Positions 24,997-34,857 are shown, counted from the stretch's first letter. The stretch is 64,000 nucleotides of DNA from Bradyrhizobium stylosanthis (GCF_001641335.1 NZ_LVEM01000002.1:363755-427754), one strand, 5' to 3'. Program-made: numbers and translations. The notes: generated from the sequence alone by a model not told the origin.

Positions 24997-25296
24997 TGAT
25001 CGCCACCATCGACAAGCTGCGCTGCGTGCTGCGGGAGATCATAAGCAGTCGCTGGGCAACATTCCCGACAAGGGCACGAACGATCCCTGGGGCACCGTGC
25101 GTAGCGACACGCCCAAGACCACGACGGCGGCTACCGCAAGCACGTCTATCGGCGGCGCGTCGCCGACGGCTTCATGACCGAGGCCCAGGCAAAGCGCGAG
25201 ATCGAGCTGATGGAGGCTATTGCCATCGACTACCGCGCGATGGTCGCCGCTGAAGCGCCGCAGGCTGAGCTGTTCACCGAGAAGGAGCGGTCGTGA
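24996..25296 (+). pseudogene. probably frameshifted small phage gene
   Basis: The ATG at 24996 overlaps the previous stop and begins sensibly (MIATIDKLRCVLREI), but this frame then becomes Arg/Pro-rich nonsense to 25253. Family-like sequence appears later in another frame: HVYRRRVADGFMTEAQAKRE, then IELMEAIAIDYRAMVAAEA, ending at 25296. A middle part (NIPDKGTNDPWGTVRSDTPK) is in the third frame. Rhizobial phages often carry a short protein of the form 'xxExYRRRVxxGxMxxxxAxREIxxMEAI'. I read this as a decayed or rearranged copy, or sequencing indels. The 3' piece might still be made from ATG 25174. Confidence 0.45.
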
Positions 25297-25490
25297 TGGA
25301 GGCGACGATCACCATCGACGGGCACACACTGACCGAAGGCCAGGCCATGGCTGTTCGCGTCGCCATCACCGCGTTCCTGATGGATCTGAAGAACGACAAG
25401 CAGTTCGCGGACTGCCTCGGCCTGATCGGCATCGCGTACCAGGCGCGGCTGACCGAGGTCATGCACATCATCCTCAACGAAGCGTCTTAA
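25296..25490 (+). CDS. small phage protein
   Basis: The 64-residue protein starts with a beta hairpin (MEATITIDGHTLTEGQA) followed by two helices (MAVRVAITAFLMDLKNDKQF; TEVMHIILNEAS). This 'DGxxLTxGQAMxxRVA' form recurs in small rhizobial phage genes of unknown function. ATG overlaps the preceding stop (TGATG). Confidence 0.62.
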   Translation: MEATITIDGHTLTEGQAMAVRVAITAFLMDLKNDKQFADCLGLIGIAYQARLTEVMHIILNEAS

Positions 25491-25527
25491 GCAACGCCAG
25501 CGCGCTGGCAAACAAGGAGAGAAGTCT

Positions 25528-25716
25528 ATGCGTATTCCCAAGGGGGCCGACATTCAGCTGAAGACCGAGAACGACGCGCTCGAATTGCACGTCACTGCGG
25601 CGATCACCACCAAGGCGCAGGCTAACGACCTGATCTCCTGCATCCGCCAGGTTTCCGGCGCGCTGGAAAGCGAGCGTCGCAGCCGCCGCAAGCCGAAGAT
25701 CGCAGAGGCGGCGTGA
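25528..25716 (+). CDS. small basic phage protein
   Basis: This 62-residue protein has a good AAGGAGAGAAG ribosome site before the ATG. Beta-rich N-terminus (GADIQLKTENDALELHVTAA), helix (QANDLISCIRQVSGALESE) and a basic tail (RRSRRKPKIAEAA) that could bind nucleic acid. Family not recognised. Confidence 0.6.
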   Translation: MRIPKGADIQLKTENDALELHVTAAITTKAQANDLISCIRQVSGALESERRSRRKPKIAEAA

Positions 25717-25925
25717 TGGCCTGGCGGTGGCGTGTATCGGCATTTTACGGCGTCGAGGACCCCGACAACGGGAAGCGGCGCGGCATGTGCGCGATCACGA
25801 CGGTGCACGCCACCGAGCCCAGCCTGATGGTCGAGCTGTCCGCCTTCCGCCAGCGCCCCGACATCGGCTGGGTCGACATCGTCGACTTGGACACGAACGA
25901 GCAGCATCGGGAATACATGCGATGA
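25716..25925 (+). CDS. small phage protein
   Basis: The 69-residue protein is beta-prone (MAWRWRVSAFYGVEDPDNGK; CAITTVHATEPSLMVELSAF), with no motif I can name. It overlaps its neighbours on both sides (TGATG and ATGA), so it is part of the co-translated early operon. Confidence 0.55.
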   Translation: MAWRWRVSAFYGVEDPDNGKRRGMCAITTVHATEPSLMVELSAFRQRPDIGWVDIVDLDTNEQHREYMR

Positions 25926-26251
25926 CCGACCGCAGGACCTTGCCGATGCGGCGCAGTGCCGAGACCTTCGACATCAGCTTCGGTGGTCTCAATCGCGGCT
26001 ATGCCGTGACCCTCGGCTTCTACGAGGACGGCGCGCTCGGCGAGATTTTCATCTCGGGCGGCAAGAGCGGCGAGGCCGTCGAGGCTATCGCGCGGGACGG
26101 TGCCGTCCTGTTGTCACTCGCGCTGCAATACGGCGCGCAGGTCGAGACCATGGCGAGCGCCATCACCCGCGACGGCCAGGGCCAGCCGTCCTCGATCATC
26201 GGCGCGGTGATCGACCGACTCCTGCCAGAAGCGAGGGCAAAGGATGAGTAG
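25922..26251 (+). CDS. stand-alone TSCPD-like domain protein
   Basis: The 109-residue protein reads AVTLGFYEDGALGEIFISGG, then KSGEAVEAIARDGAVLLSLA and LQYGAQVETMASAI. This is the pattern of the C-terminal TSCPD domain of B12-dependent ribonucleotide reductase (NrdJ), where 'G-x-x-x-YEDGxxGEIFI' and 'SLxLQYG' are conserved. Here the domain stands alone, without the reductase. It could adjust host nucleotide reduction or be a repurposed fold. No active-site residue can be assigned. Overlaps both neighbours. Confidence 0.68.
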   Translation: MTDRRTLPMRRSAETFDISFGGLNRGYAVTLGFYEDGALGEIFISGGKSGEAVEAIARDGAVLLSLALQYGAQVETMASAITRDGQGQPSSIIGAVIDRLLPEARAKDE

Positions 26252-26927
26252 CGCCGTCTCGACCGCGTTCGAACACACCAGGGTGCCCTACGGTGAGGAC
26301 GGCAGGCTGGTGCGGGGCATCATCGCACGATGCGGAGCGCCCAGCTGCGAGGCCGCCGTGCCGCTCCCGGTAAACCTGATGGCGAACGGTCGGGGCATGG
26401 ACGACAACATCGAATGGCAGTTCGTCGCCCGCAAGCTCGAAGCGAAGGGCTGGCGCATTGGCAAGAGCGCTGCCGCCCACCGCTGCCCGAAATGTTTCAA
26501 TGCGGCGAAGTTCGCAGCAATGCGCAAATCTGAGGAGAAGCCGATGCCGAAGGTCGAGGTACCGCCGCCGCCGCAAGTCGCGCTGCAGATTGTAAAGGAT
26601 CACGGCAAGGCAATGACGCGCGAGGACCGGCGCATCATCTTTGAGAAGCTCAACGAGGTCTACATCGACGGAAAGGTCGGTTACGGGCGCGGCTGGACCG
26701 ATGAGAAGGTGGCCACCGATCTCGGCGTGCCGCGCGCCTGGGTGAAGCTGCTCCGGGAGGAGAATTTCGGCGACGAAGTCGGCAACGAGGAAATCCACGA
26801 GCAGATCGCCGAAGCGAAGGCCGCGCTCACCGAGATGCGCAAGCTGGAGCCCGACATGCGGCGGCTGCTGGCAATCGCCGACAAGGTCGAGAAGTCGCTC
26901 GCCGAAATCCAGAAGGTGCTGAAGTGA
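26244..26927 (+). CDS. phage protein with Cys-rich N-terminus and helix-turn-helix/coiled-coil C-terminus
   Basis: The 227-residue protein's N-terminal 85 residues look like a divergent zinc-binding unit (ARCGAPSCEAAVPL; HRCPKCFNAAKF). A middle domain (REDRRIIFEKLNEVYIDGKV; WTDEKVATDLGVPRAWVKLL) is helix-turn-helix-like, and the end is a coiled coil (AEAKAALTEMRKLEPDMRRL). This mixture suggests a DNA-binding regulator. Starts inside the previous gene's last codons. Confidence 0.66.
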   Translation: MSSAVSTAFEHTRVPYGEDGRLVRGIIARCGAPSCEAAVPLPVNLMANGRGMDDNIEWQFVARKLEAKGWRIGKSAAAHRCPKCFNAAKFAAMRKSEEKPMPKVEVPPPPQVALQIVKDHGKAMTREDRRIIFEKLNEVYIDGKVGYGRGWTDEKVATDLGVPRAWVKLLREENFGDEVGNEEIHEQIAEAKAALTEMRKLEPDMRRLLAIADKVEKSLAEIQKVLK

Positions 26928-27304
26928 CCGAACAGAGCGAACTCGAGACGCTGCAGGCCGAGCTGGCCGCTGCCAAGGAAGACGCAGCCGAGCTGCAGGA
27001 CATCTTCGACCTGCAGTGGGAGGCCGACATGCGGGCGGTCCGCCGCTGGCGCGACGCGAACCCCGGCAACGAGCTGGTGCTGCCTGATCGCGCCAATCTG
27101 GTGGTCTGGCTGCTTGGCCTGGTCGAGCGGTCGGCGGCGCATCCCGGCAGTCGCGAGGGCGAGCGCTGCTTTTGCGGCGAGGCTGCCGCGCACAAGGTCG
27201 AGGAAGTGGTCTTCGCCGACGACCCGCACCCCATCCGGCACCCGCTCACGAGTTACGTTTGCCGCGAGCACTTCCGCGCGATCATGGGACCGGCAGCGTC
27301 ATGA
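26924..27304 (+). CDS. phage coiled-coil protein with C-terminal Cys/His pairs
   Basis: The 126-residue protein has a GTG start at 26924. The N-terminal 35 residues are a coiled coil (LETLQAELAAAKEDAAELQD), then a helical middle (LVVWLLGLVERSAAH) and a small C-terminal metal-site candidate (RCFCGEAAAHK...YVCREHF). Function unknown; position in the operon suggests an accessory early protein. Confidence 0.6.
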   Translation: MTEQSELETLQAELAAAKEDAAELQDIFDLQWEADMRAVRRWRDANPGNELVLPDRANLVVWLLGLVERSAAHPGSREGERCFCGEAAAHKVEEVVFADDPHPIRHPLTSYVCREHFRAIMGPAAS

Positions 27305-27543
27305 GCGGCGAGGAGCGGGCGGAACGGGACGCGAATGTCGGGCGCAATGCGGCAACTATGTTGCTCGCCCTCATCGACGGTGTGAGCCCAGGCGTTGCCT
27401 ACAACATCATCGGCTGCATGACGGTCTCGGTGTTCACGGCCATCCCTTTCGTCAGCCCGAGGGATGCCGTCGATGAGTTCGATCATTGGGCGGCGTACAC
27501 GCGGCAACTGATCGCCGATCAAATCAAAGAGCGGCTGCAATGA
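27301..27543 (+). CDS. small helical phage protein
   Basis: The 80-residue protein has a hydrophobic centre (VAYNIIGCMTVSVFTAIPF) between charged ends and might associate with the membrane; otherwise it has no recognisable motif. ATGA-type overlaps join it to both neighbours. Confidence 0.52.
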   Translation: MSGEERAERDANVGRNAATMLLALIDGVSPGVAYNIIGCMTVSVFTAIPFVSPRDAVDEFDHWAAYTRQLIADQIKERLQ

Positions 27544-27716
27544 CATTCCGCGTCATCAACCTGACCAGGGGCGAGATCGTGGCCGAGCTGCACGGGGCGG
27601 TTCAGGCCAAGCAGCTGGCCGATACCCTTGCGGCCGATCACCAGTATCGGGAGCAGTTCGCCGTGGTGGAGCTGGTGACCATCTATGAAACACCGCTCAA
27701 TCAGGAGCGCACATGA
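27540..27716 (+). CDS. small phage protein
   Basis: The 58-residue protein (MTFRVINLTRGEIVAELHGA, then LADTLAADHQYREQFAVVEL) has a beta-beta-helix-beta pattern without a named family. Overlaps both neighbours by four bases. Confidence 0.55.
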   Translation: MTFRVINLTRGEIVAELHGAVQAKQLADTLAADHQYREQFAVVELVTIYETPLNQERT

Positions 27717-27884
27717 CGAAGACGCCCGGCCAGCTGGCGTATGAAGCCGACGTGCAGGCGAAGCCGACCTATGAAAGATGGGTCGCCAAGGCGTGCATGG
27801 GACAGCCTGGACAATCTGGTCAAGTGGTCGTGGGAGCGCAACCCGACACCTCGCTGGGTGCTCGTGAAGGGACACCGGCAATGA
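27713..27884 (+). pseudogene. small phage gene broken by a one-base frameshift
   Basis: The ATG at 27713 starts MTKTPGQLAYEADVQAKPTY, a beginning seen in many rhizobial phage genes. At GAAAGATGGG (27772-27781) the frame goes wrong. Dropping one A would continue as EDGSPRRAWDSLDNLVKWSW and end ...PRWVLVKGHRQ at 27884, with an ATGA overlap to the next start at 27881, exactly the spacing used throughout this operon. As it stands, the open frame instead fuses to the next gene. It is either a true mutation or a sequencing error. Confidence 0.6.
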
Positions 27885-28360
27885 CGCGCTTTGCCAAAGA
27901 CACCGAGGTGCCTGTCGAGAAGAGTCGCGCCGAGATCGAGCGCATGATCGTGCGCTATGGCGCGAGCGCGACGGCGTTCATGACCTCGACCGACCATGCC
28001 ATCGTCTGCTTCGAGGCCAATGAGCGGCGCGTGATGTTCAGGCTGCCGCTCCCCAAGCGCAGCGAGCGCCGTTTCACGCATCAGCGCGCCAACCAGCACG
28101 GCGCGTTTGACCGGCCGCGTTCAACGGAAGCTGCGGCCAGCGCCTGGGAGCAGGCCTGCCGTCAGCGCTGGCGCGCGCTCGCGCTAGTGATCAAGGCCAA
28201 GCTGGAAGCCGTGGAGACCGGCATTACGACGTTCGAGGATGAGTTTCTGGCGCACATTGTCATGCCCGATGGCCAGACCGTGGGCGACGCGATCAAGCCG
28301 CGCCTCAAGGCGATCTATGAGACCGGCACCATGCAGCCGCTGCTGCCTGCACCGCGCTGA
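27881..28360 (+). CDS. conserved phage protein of unknown function
   Basis: This protein has 159 residues from ATG 27881. It begins TRFAKDTEVPVEKSRAEIER, a start often seen in rhizobial phage genes, then a beta-rich segment (HAIVCFEANERRVMFRLPLP) and a helical end. The open frame extends upstream to 27713 only because of the frameshift described there, so the internal ATG is the better start. Function not known. Confidence 0.66.
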   Translation: MTRFAKDTEVPVEKSRAEIERMIVRYGASATAFMTSTDHAIVCFEANERRVMFRLPLPKRSERRFTHQRANQHGAFDRPRSTEAAASAWEQACRQRWRALALVIKAKLEAVETGITTFEDEFLAHIVMPDGQTVGDAIKPRLKAIYETGTMQPLLPAPR

Positions 28361-28378
28361 GAAAGAAGCGGAGGAGAT

Positions 28379-28558
28379 ATGGCTGACAATCTTTGCCCCT
28401 GCGGGTCCGGCAAGCAGTCGCGGTGGGAGCACGATGCGCGCGGCATTCCGCTGTGCCGGGTCTGCGACAAGTGCCGGAGGGAGAAGCTCGGCCGCTATCG
28501 GCCCGACGTGCTGACGGACCCGAATTACCGGACCGACGAGCCGGTCGAAGAGGATTGA
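28379..28558 (+). CDS. 59-residue Cys-rich conserved phage protein
   Basis: It reads MADNLCPCGSGKQSRWEHDA, then GIPLCRVCDKCRREKLGRYR. CPCGSGK resembles a SEC-C zinc knuckle, and the second CxxCxxC could complete a metal site. GAGGAG precedes the ATG. Closely similar small proteins occur in Bradyrhizobium genomes with unknown function. The end overlaps the next start by one base. Confidence 0.68.
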   Translation: MADNLCPCGSGKQSRWEHDARGIPLCRVCDKCRREKLGRYRPDVLTDPNYRTDEPVEED

Positions 28559-28974
28559 TGCGGCGGCGCGGCCGCATCTCGTTCAAGACCAAGCTGGCGG
28601 CGACGCTTTGCGAGATGCTGACCGACGACGGCACCGGCAAGCTGGTGAAGATCATCCCGCACGAGGACGCGGTGAAGATGACCGAGGACCAGGTGCTCTC
28701 GCTGTTTCGGTTCGACCACGGGCTCTATCACGCGCAGGACGGCTCGGATGAATTCTGGAATTTGACCCCGATGCTGATCCGGGCGCACGACCGCAAGACC
28801 CGCGAGCGCGACATTCCGCAGATGGCCAAGACGCGACGGATCGAAAAGGGCCAGGAGGAATTCCGGGCCCGCCTGCTGGCCAAGGATCGAGGCGAGCCGC
28901 GACCGCCAAGCCGCTGGCCGAAGCGCAAGATGAGGAAGCCGAAGGATGGGAAAGAAGATCGTCGTGACCTTTGA
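28558..28974 (+). CDS. HNH-like phage protein, probably degenerate
   Basis: The 138-residue protein contains FRFDHGLYHAQDGSDEFWNL, then TPMLIRAHDRKTRERDIPQM and AKTRRIEKGQEEF. The order 'DH...GGSDxxxNLxPxLixxHxxKT' is the shape of an HNH core without its usual CxxC zinc sites, as in a widespread phage family. Nuclease activity is uncertain because the first catalytic His is followed by G-L-Y, not H/V-P. Basic C-terminal tail. Co-translated with its neighbours. Confidence 0.62.
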   Translation: MRRRGRISFKTKLAATLCEMLTDDGTGKLVKIIPHEDAVKMTEDQVLSLFRFDHGLYHAQDGSDEFWNLTPMLIRAHDRKTRERDIPQMAKTRRIEKGQEEFRARLLAKDRGEPRPPSRWPKRKMRKPKDGKEDRRDL

Positions 28975-29107
28975 CGACCACGACCATGAGCAGATCGCGC
29001 TGCTTGCCAAGCTGGCCAGGATCAAGCTGGCCGAGCAGGTCCGGCGCATGTGCCGCGCGCAGCTTGATCGCACCGGCTGGGCCGATCACAAGGCGGGCGC
29101 GCGATGA
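28946..29107 (+). CDS. 53-residue small phage protein
   Basis: The frame starts at ATG 28946, overlapping the previous gene's end by 29 bases, and ends at 29107 with an ATGA overlap onto the next start. Sequence MGKKIVVTFDDHDHEQIALL, then AKLARIKLAEQVRRMCRAQL, looks like a ribbon-helix-helix DNA-binding unit (short beta strand, two helices). A regulator of the operon is possible. Confidence 0.55.
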   Translation: MGKKIVVTFDDHDHEQIALLAKLARIKLAEQVRRMCRAQLDRTGWADHKAGAR

Positions 29108-29469
29108 GCGACGACAACGTTTCGCGCATTCCGGTTCGGTTCAAGAAGCCGCCCGAAGGCGAGCCGCCATTCCTCAAGGTGGTCGACCGTTGGGGCGACC
29201 GCGACGGCTGCGATCACCGGTCCTACTACGTCGAAGGGCGCGGCTTCGTCCCGGTGACCTACTATCTGCGCGAGGGCGAGACAGAGGTCGAATGCGGGCG
29301 CTGCCATACGCGGCTCGACCCGATGTTCGTCCTCCGGCGCATGGCCAGCGAGGAGACGCAGTGGTCCCGCGCTCGCGAGCGCTACATCGAGGAAATGCAG
29401 CGGCTCCGAGAACGCAGCCGCACGAGGTGCTTCCACTGCGGCAAGATGACGGAGATCAGCCGACGATGA
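29104..29469 (+). CDS. phage zinc-binding protein
   Basis: The 121-residue protein has two CxxC pairs, VECGRCHTRLDPMF and RTRCFHCGKMTEI, separated by a charged helix (RARERYIEEMQRLRERSR). This spacing suggests a zinc ribbon interrupted by a coiled coil. Nothing indicates a specific activity. Joined to the next gene by an ATGA overlap. Confidence 0.62.
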   Translation: MSDDNVSRIPVRFKKPPEGEPPFLKVVDRWGDRDGCDHRSYYVEGRGFVPVTYYLREGETEVECGRCHTRLDPMFVLRRMASEETQWSRARERYIEEMQRLRERSRTRCFHCGKMTEISRR

Positions 29470-29645
29470 ACACCCAGGTTATCGCGACCAAGGTCTGCAA
29501 GGCGTGCCGCCAGGAGAAGCCGCTCCGCGACTTCTATGTGCAGGTGCGCCCCGGCCTCCGGGATGCGACCATGACGGTCTGCAAGGAATGCCACCGCGAG
29601 CGCGTGAAGCGCGCCACCGCTGAACGAAAAAAAAGCCCCGCCTAA
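29466..29645 (+). CDS. 59-residue zinc-finger-like phage protein
   Basis: MNTQVIATKVCKACRQEKPL, RDFYVQVRPGLRD, then MTVCKECHRERVKRATAERK: two CxxC pairs at zinc-ribbon spacing, followed by a basic helix that could bind nucleic acid. It is the last gene of the early operon; its stop codon lies inside the terminator stem. Confidence 0.68.
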   Translation: MNTQVIATKVCKACRQEKPLRDFYVQVRPGLRDATMTVCKECHRERVKRATAERKKSPA

Positions 29646-29661
29646 GCGGGGCTCTTCTTTT
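29634..29661. terminator. bidirectional terminator between early operon and integrase
   Basis: AGCCCCGC (29634-29641) pairs perfectly with GCGGGGCT (29646-29653) across CTAA. A T-rich run (CTTCTTTT) follows rightward and eight A's precede it, serving leftward transcripts. It can stop both the early operon and the converging integrase gene. Confidence 0.88.
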
Positions 29662-29671
29662 GCGGTGCCGA

Positions 29672-30955
29672 TTAGGCCGCCAACTGCACCACGTTATCGG
29701 GCGGCGTGGTTTCATCATCCAGGAGAGCAGCGCGGGTCATCGCATCGGTGTGGTCGGTGATGTATTTGGAATAGGTCCTTTCGATCTCAACCACGCTGGT
29801 GTCGTGGTTCGCAGCAACGACCCGCTGGTGAACGCCCTTCATCAACTGCCTGACGATGCTGGAATGCCGCAGCGCATACATTGTCACTTCGTCCGGATCG
29901 AGACCGCTTGCCTTGACCACTTCGCGGAAATCGTCGCCATAGTCGTCGGCGACCCCCACAGCGTCCCGGCTCGGGTCTTTCGGGTCGGTGCGGCCCCAGG
30001 GCTTGCCGTTGCTCTGTAAGAGCAGCCTGTCGCCCGGCTTGCGGCCTTCGGCGTGCTTGGCCAGCCGCGCCGCCAACGTTGGGGTGATCGGCACCGGGAA
30101 GCGCTCGACCCGCTTTTCCTTCGCCTTGGCGCCGCCGCCCTTGCTGGATTTCGGCATCATCAGCTTCGGGCTCGTGCGATGGTTGAGCAGGTCACGAACC
30201 CGGAGCCGCGCAGCTTGGGAAGGCCGGTTGCCGCCCTGGGCCTGGACATCGGTAAGCAGGCCCAGCTCGTGATCGCGGGCATAGGCGTTGCGGACGATGG
30301 TGCGGACCTGATCATTGACCAGGATGACGTTATTGCTCTCGGTCGCGCCGGGTATCCTTTTGAGGCCGATCTTCCACGCTTGCGAGTTCTGGATGCGGCT
30401 GTCCTGCTCAACCGCGAGGTTCAGGGCAGCATTGATGCTGCTCAGATAGCGGTTGACGCTGGAGGGCGTCAGCCCGTGGAGGCTGTCGCGCCACTTGCGC
30501 AGCTCGGTGGCATCGAGCAGCGGCACCGGCTTCGACAGAAGCGACGCGGGCAAATGCTCGCGCGGCGAAGTGGCGTTGTAAGGGTTGCCGCCGCGCTTCT
30601 CCAAATCGGTCCCGTAGTTGGTCAGGGCCTCGTCGAGGGTCACAAACTTCTTGCCCTCGTTGGCATCAACCTTATCGGCGTCGCCGCCGCGCACGAGCCT
30701 GCGAGCTTCCTGAGCCGCCTGCTTGTAGCTGAAGATCGTCTTGCCGTCCGCGACGGACTCGCCGTCGTCGGCGCTGCCGAAAGCTTTGAGCCACTCGCTG
30801 CCGTGGCCATCGGGAGCGATAACGCACCAGGTGCCTGGCCCCTGGTTTCGGCGATAGCCAAGGGTCAGGCCGCGCTCAAGGTGCTGGCGATACGGTCTCT
30901 TGCGCACCGCCAACTTGGCGCGAGCGCTCGGGCTCTTAAGATTGAAGGATGACAT
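29672..30955 (-). CDS. tyrosine recombinase / phage integrase
   Basis: The 427-residue protein from ATG 30955 (MSSFNLKSPS) has an arm-binding N-terminus (QHLERGLTLGYRRNQGPGTW), an SAM-like core-binding domain, then the catalytic domain. The first Arg is in GGNRPSQAARLRVRDL, HxxR in YALRHSSIVRQLM, and the nucleophile Tyr in VEIERTYSKY. It recombines attP with attB and excises the phage. An ATG nine bases further upstream (30964) is an alternative start. Its position at the right end of the phage genome places attR immediately beyond it. Confidence 0.92.
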   Translation of the reverse strand: MSSFNLKSPSARAKLAVRKRPYRQHLERGLTLGYRRNQGPGTWCVIAPDGHGSEWLKAFGSADDGESVADGKTIFSYKQAAQEARRLVRGGDADKVDANEGKKFVTLDEALTNYGTDLEKRGGNPYNATSPREHLPASLLSKPVPLLDATELRKWRDSLHGLTPSSVNRYLSSINAALNLAVEQDSRIQNSQAWKIGLKRIPGATESNNVILVNDQVRTIVRNAYARDHELGLLTDVQAQGGNRPSQAARLRVRDLLNHRTSPKLMMPKSSKGGGAKAKEKRVERFPVPITPTLAARLAKHAEGRKPGDRLLLQSNGKPWGRTDPKDPSRDAVGVADDYGDDFREVVKASGLDPDEVTMYALRHSSIVRQLMKGVHQRVVAANHDTSVVEIERTYSKYITDHTDAMTRAALLDDETTPPDNVVQLAA

Positions 30956-31279
30956 CTTGCACATTCCGTTGTTTTGGTGTCGGGTTTGGTGTCGGTAAAT
31001 GCGGGTGCGCGCCGTTGCGTCCGCTTTCCGGAACGTGCGTAATTTAGTCGTCTTATCAAACACATGGAAGTCGAGTGGGTCGCGCAAGAAACCGCAAGGA
31101 CCCGCAAACTTTTCCCCTTGCGGGAGAAGGTGGCGCGAAGCGCCGGATGAGGGGTATCTATCCGCGAGCTCAAATGAGAGTTGGACTTGCCGAGACATAC
31201 CCCTCACCCGTCTCGCCGCTGCGCGGCGAGCCACCCTCTCCCGCAAGGGGAGAGGGTTCGTATCGTCTGCGCGGTAGGC
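30956..31279. other. prophage-chromosome junction region and start of host sequence
   Basis: No gene is supported here. The prophage end should lie between the integrase start and the palindromic repeat at 31109, which has a family member in host DNA at 45460. Without the left end in the window the att core cannot be identified. Confidence 0.45.
31109..31256. repeat. palindromic intergenic repeat, family A copy 1
   Basis: Starts TTTCCCCTTGCGGGAGAAGG, contains GGATGAGGGG and CCCCTCACCCG, and ends CCTCTCCCGCAAGGGGAGAG, so the two halves are inverted copies. The same arrangement occurs at 45460-45618 and, more diverged, at 52520-52653. No coding content. Confidence 0.78.
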
Positions 31280-31726
31280 CTACTCGTGCCGGTGCCCGTG
31301 CTTCCTCGCCTTCACATGTTTGCCCTCGCCGGTCGGGATCATCACCACGCGGCCGTAACGCACGCCGCGTTCGGCGATGATGTGGTCGGCGAAATGCCTG
31401 ACCTCGTCGGCGGAGCCGCGCAGCGCCGTCATCTCCATGCAATTGTCGTGGTCGAGATGGACGTGCAGGGTCGCCAGCGCGAGGTCATGGTGGCCGTGGA
31501 ATTCCTGCACCAGTCGCTTTGAGAGATCGCGCGCGGCGTGGTCGTAGACATAGATGAGGCCGGCCACGCATTGGCCGGTCTGCGCGGTGTCCTCGGTGGA
31601 TTGTTGCAGCCCGGCGCGCGCGAGATCGCGGATGATCTCGGAGCGGTTCTGGTACCCGCGCGCCTCGGCGGCGGCGTCGATCTCCGCCAGGAGATCGTCC
31701 TCGATCGTGATCGTTATCCGCTGCAT
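31280..31726 (-). CDS. nikR: nickel-responsive regulator NikR
   Basis: The 148-residue protein from ATG 31726 opens with a ribbon-helix-helix (QRITITIEDDLLAEIDAAAE) and continues into the ACT-like metal domain with the nickel ligands in FHGHHDLALATLHVHLDHDN followed by C (His, His-x-His, Cys). With nickel bound, NikR represses uptake genes. No nickel transporter is adjacent; the neighbour is a copper-type ATPase, so its targets are elsewhere. The family is usually about 130-150 residues. Confidence 0.9.
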   Translation of the reverse strand: MQRITITIEDDLLAEIDAAAEARGYQNRSEIIRDLARAGLQQSTEDTAQTGQCVAGLIYVYDHAARDLSKRLVQEFHGHHDLALATLHVHLDHDNCMEMTALRGSADEVRHFADHIIAERGVRYGRVVMIPTGEGKHVKARKHGHRHE

Positions 31727-31783
31727 CAGGTCCTCTCCGCGCGTCTCGCCGAATGGACCTGTTTTACACGGATTTTGCGACAC

Positions 31784-34243
<2,460 letters not shown>

Positions 34244-34290
34244 TGCCATGCTCCGGCCTTGCCGATCGTCTTGCTGGGGTCTTGCAACCC

Positions 34291-34307
34291 ATACCCGGTA
34301 GGGGTAT
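34291..34307. promoter_or_regulatory. CsoR-type operator
   Basis: ATACCC (34291-34296) and GGGTAT (34302-34307) form an inverted repeat with G/C-rich centre, the usual TACCC...GGGTA shape recognised by CsoR. It lies between the copA start (34243) and the csoR start (34317). Confidence 0.72.
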
Positions 34308-34316
34308 ATAGAACGC

Positions 34317-34592
34317 ATGCGCAAGGACATCAAGGCATCTGTCGGAAAACGTCTCGGCCGGATCGAGGGCCAGGTTCGCGGCCTGTCGAAAATGGTCGAG
34401 GAGGACCGCTACTGCATCGACATCGTGACGCAGATCTCGGCGGTGCGCGCCGCGCTGCGCCGGGTCGAGGAAGAGGTTTTGAAGGACCACGTCGCCCATT
34501 GCGTCGAGCACGCAATCTCGAGCGGCGACAAGGCCGACCAGCGCGAGAAGATCGCGGAGCTGATGGCGGTGATCGGACGGGCGGAGAGGTAG
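34317..34592 (+). CDS. csoR: CsoR-family copper-sensing repressor
   Basis: The 91-residue all-helical protein has the CsoR metal triad: Cys in [12 protein letters not shown], and His plus Cys in [12 protein letters not shown] (C-H-C pattern). Apo-CsoR binds an operator and copper releases it. The GC-rich palindrome just upstream and the divergent copA fit copper-responsive control. RcnR/FrmR members have different ligand sets (an N-terminal His is missing here), so copper is the best call. Confidence 0.88.
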   Translation: MRKDIKASVGKRLGRIEGQVRGLSKMVEEDRYCIDIVTQISAVRAALRRVEEEVLKDHVAHCVEHAISSGDKADQREKIAELMAVIGRAER

Positions 34593-34600
34593 CCCTTTAC

Positions 34601-34678
34601 GTCATTGCGAGCGCAGCGAAGCAATCCAGAGCGTCTCCGCGGAGGGATACTGGATTGCTTCGCTGCGCTCGCAATGAC
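34601..34678. repeat. perfect inverted repeat (family C)
   Basis: GTCATTGCGAGCGCAGCGAA followed by GCAATCCAG at the left arm is mirrored by CTGGATTGC and TTCGCTGCGCTCGCAATGAC at the right arm; the arms are about 29 bases with a 20-base centre. It is a typical small non-coding repeat; function not known. Confidence 0.8.
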
Positions 34679-34714
34679 GGTGGAGAGAGGGTGAGATCGG
34701 GCCACACCCTGGGT

Positions 34715-34850
34715 GTCGTCCCGGCGAAGGCCGGGACCATAACCACGGGGAGTGGTTTGGCGAAGATTAGGAGTTGAATACTGCGCGATACCAGGACCGC
34801 ATGCGATGGATGGATTCCGCGGTTTGGGTCCCGGCCTTCGCCGGGACGAC
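34715..34850. repeat. palindromic intergenic repeat, family B copy 1
   Basis: Ends are GTCGTCCCGGCGAAGGCCGG and its inverse CCGGCCTTCGCCGGGACGAC. The inner block GGGAGTGGTTTGGCGAAGAT is also present in the copy at 37432-37558. No terminal repeats of a known insertion sequence or transposase were seen. Confidence 0.8.
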
Positions 34851-34857
34851 GCGTGCC

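Noticed and set aside
27713..28360. 215-residue fused protein
   Set aside because: The N-terminal part is explained by a one-base shift, and the ATG at 27881 gives the normal start with an ATGA overlap.
30956..31108. A defined attR core
   Set aside because: The left end of the prophage is outside the window, so no matching core can be shown.
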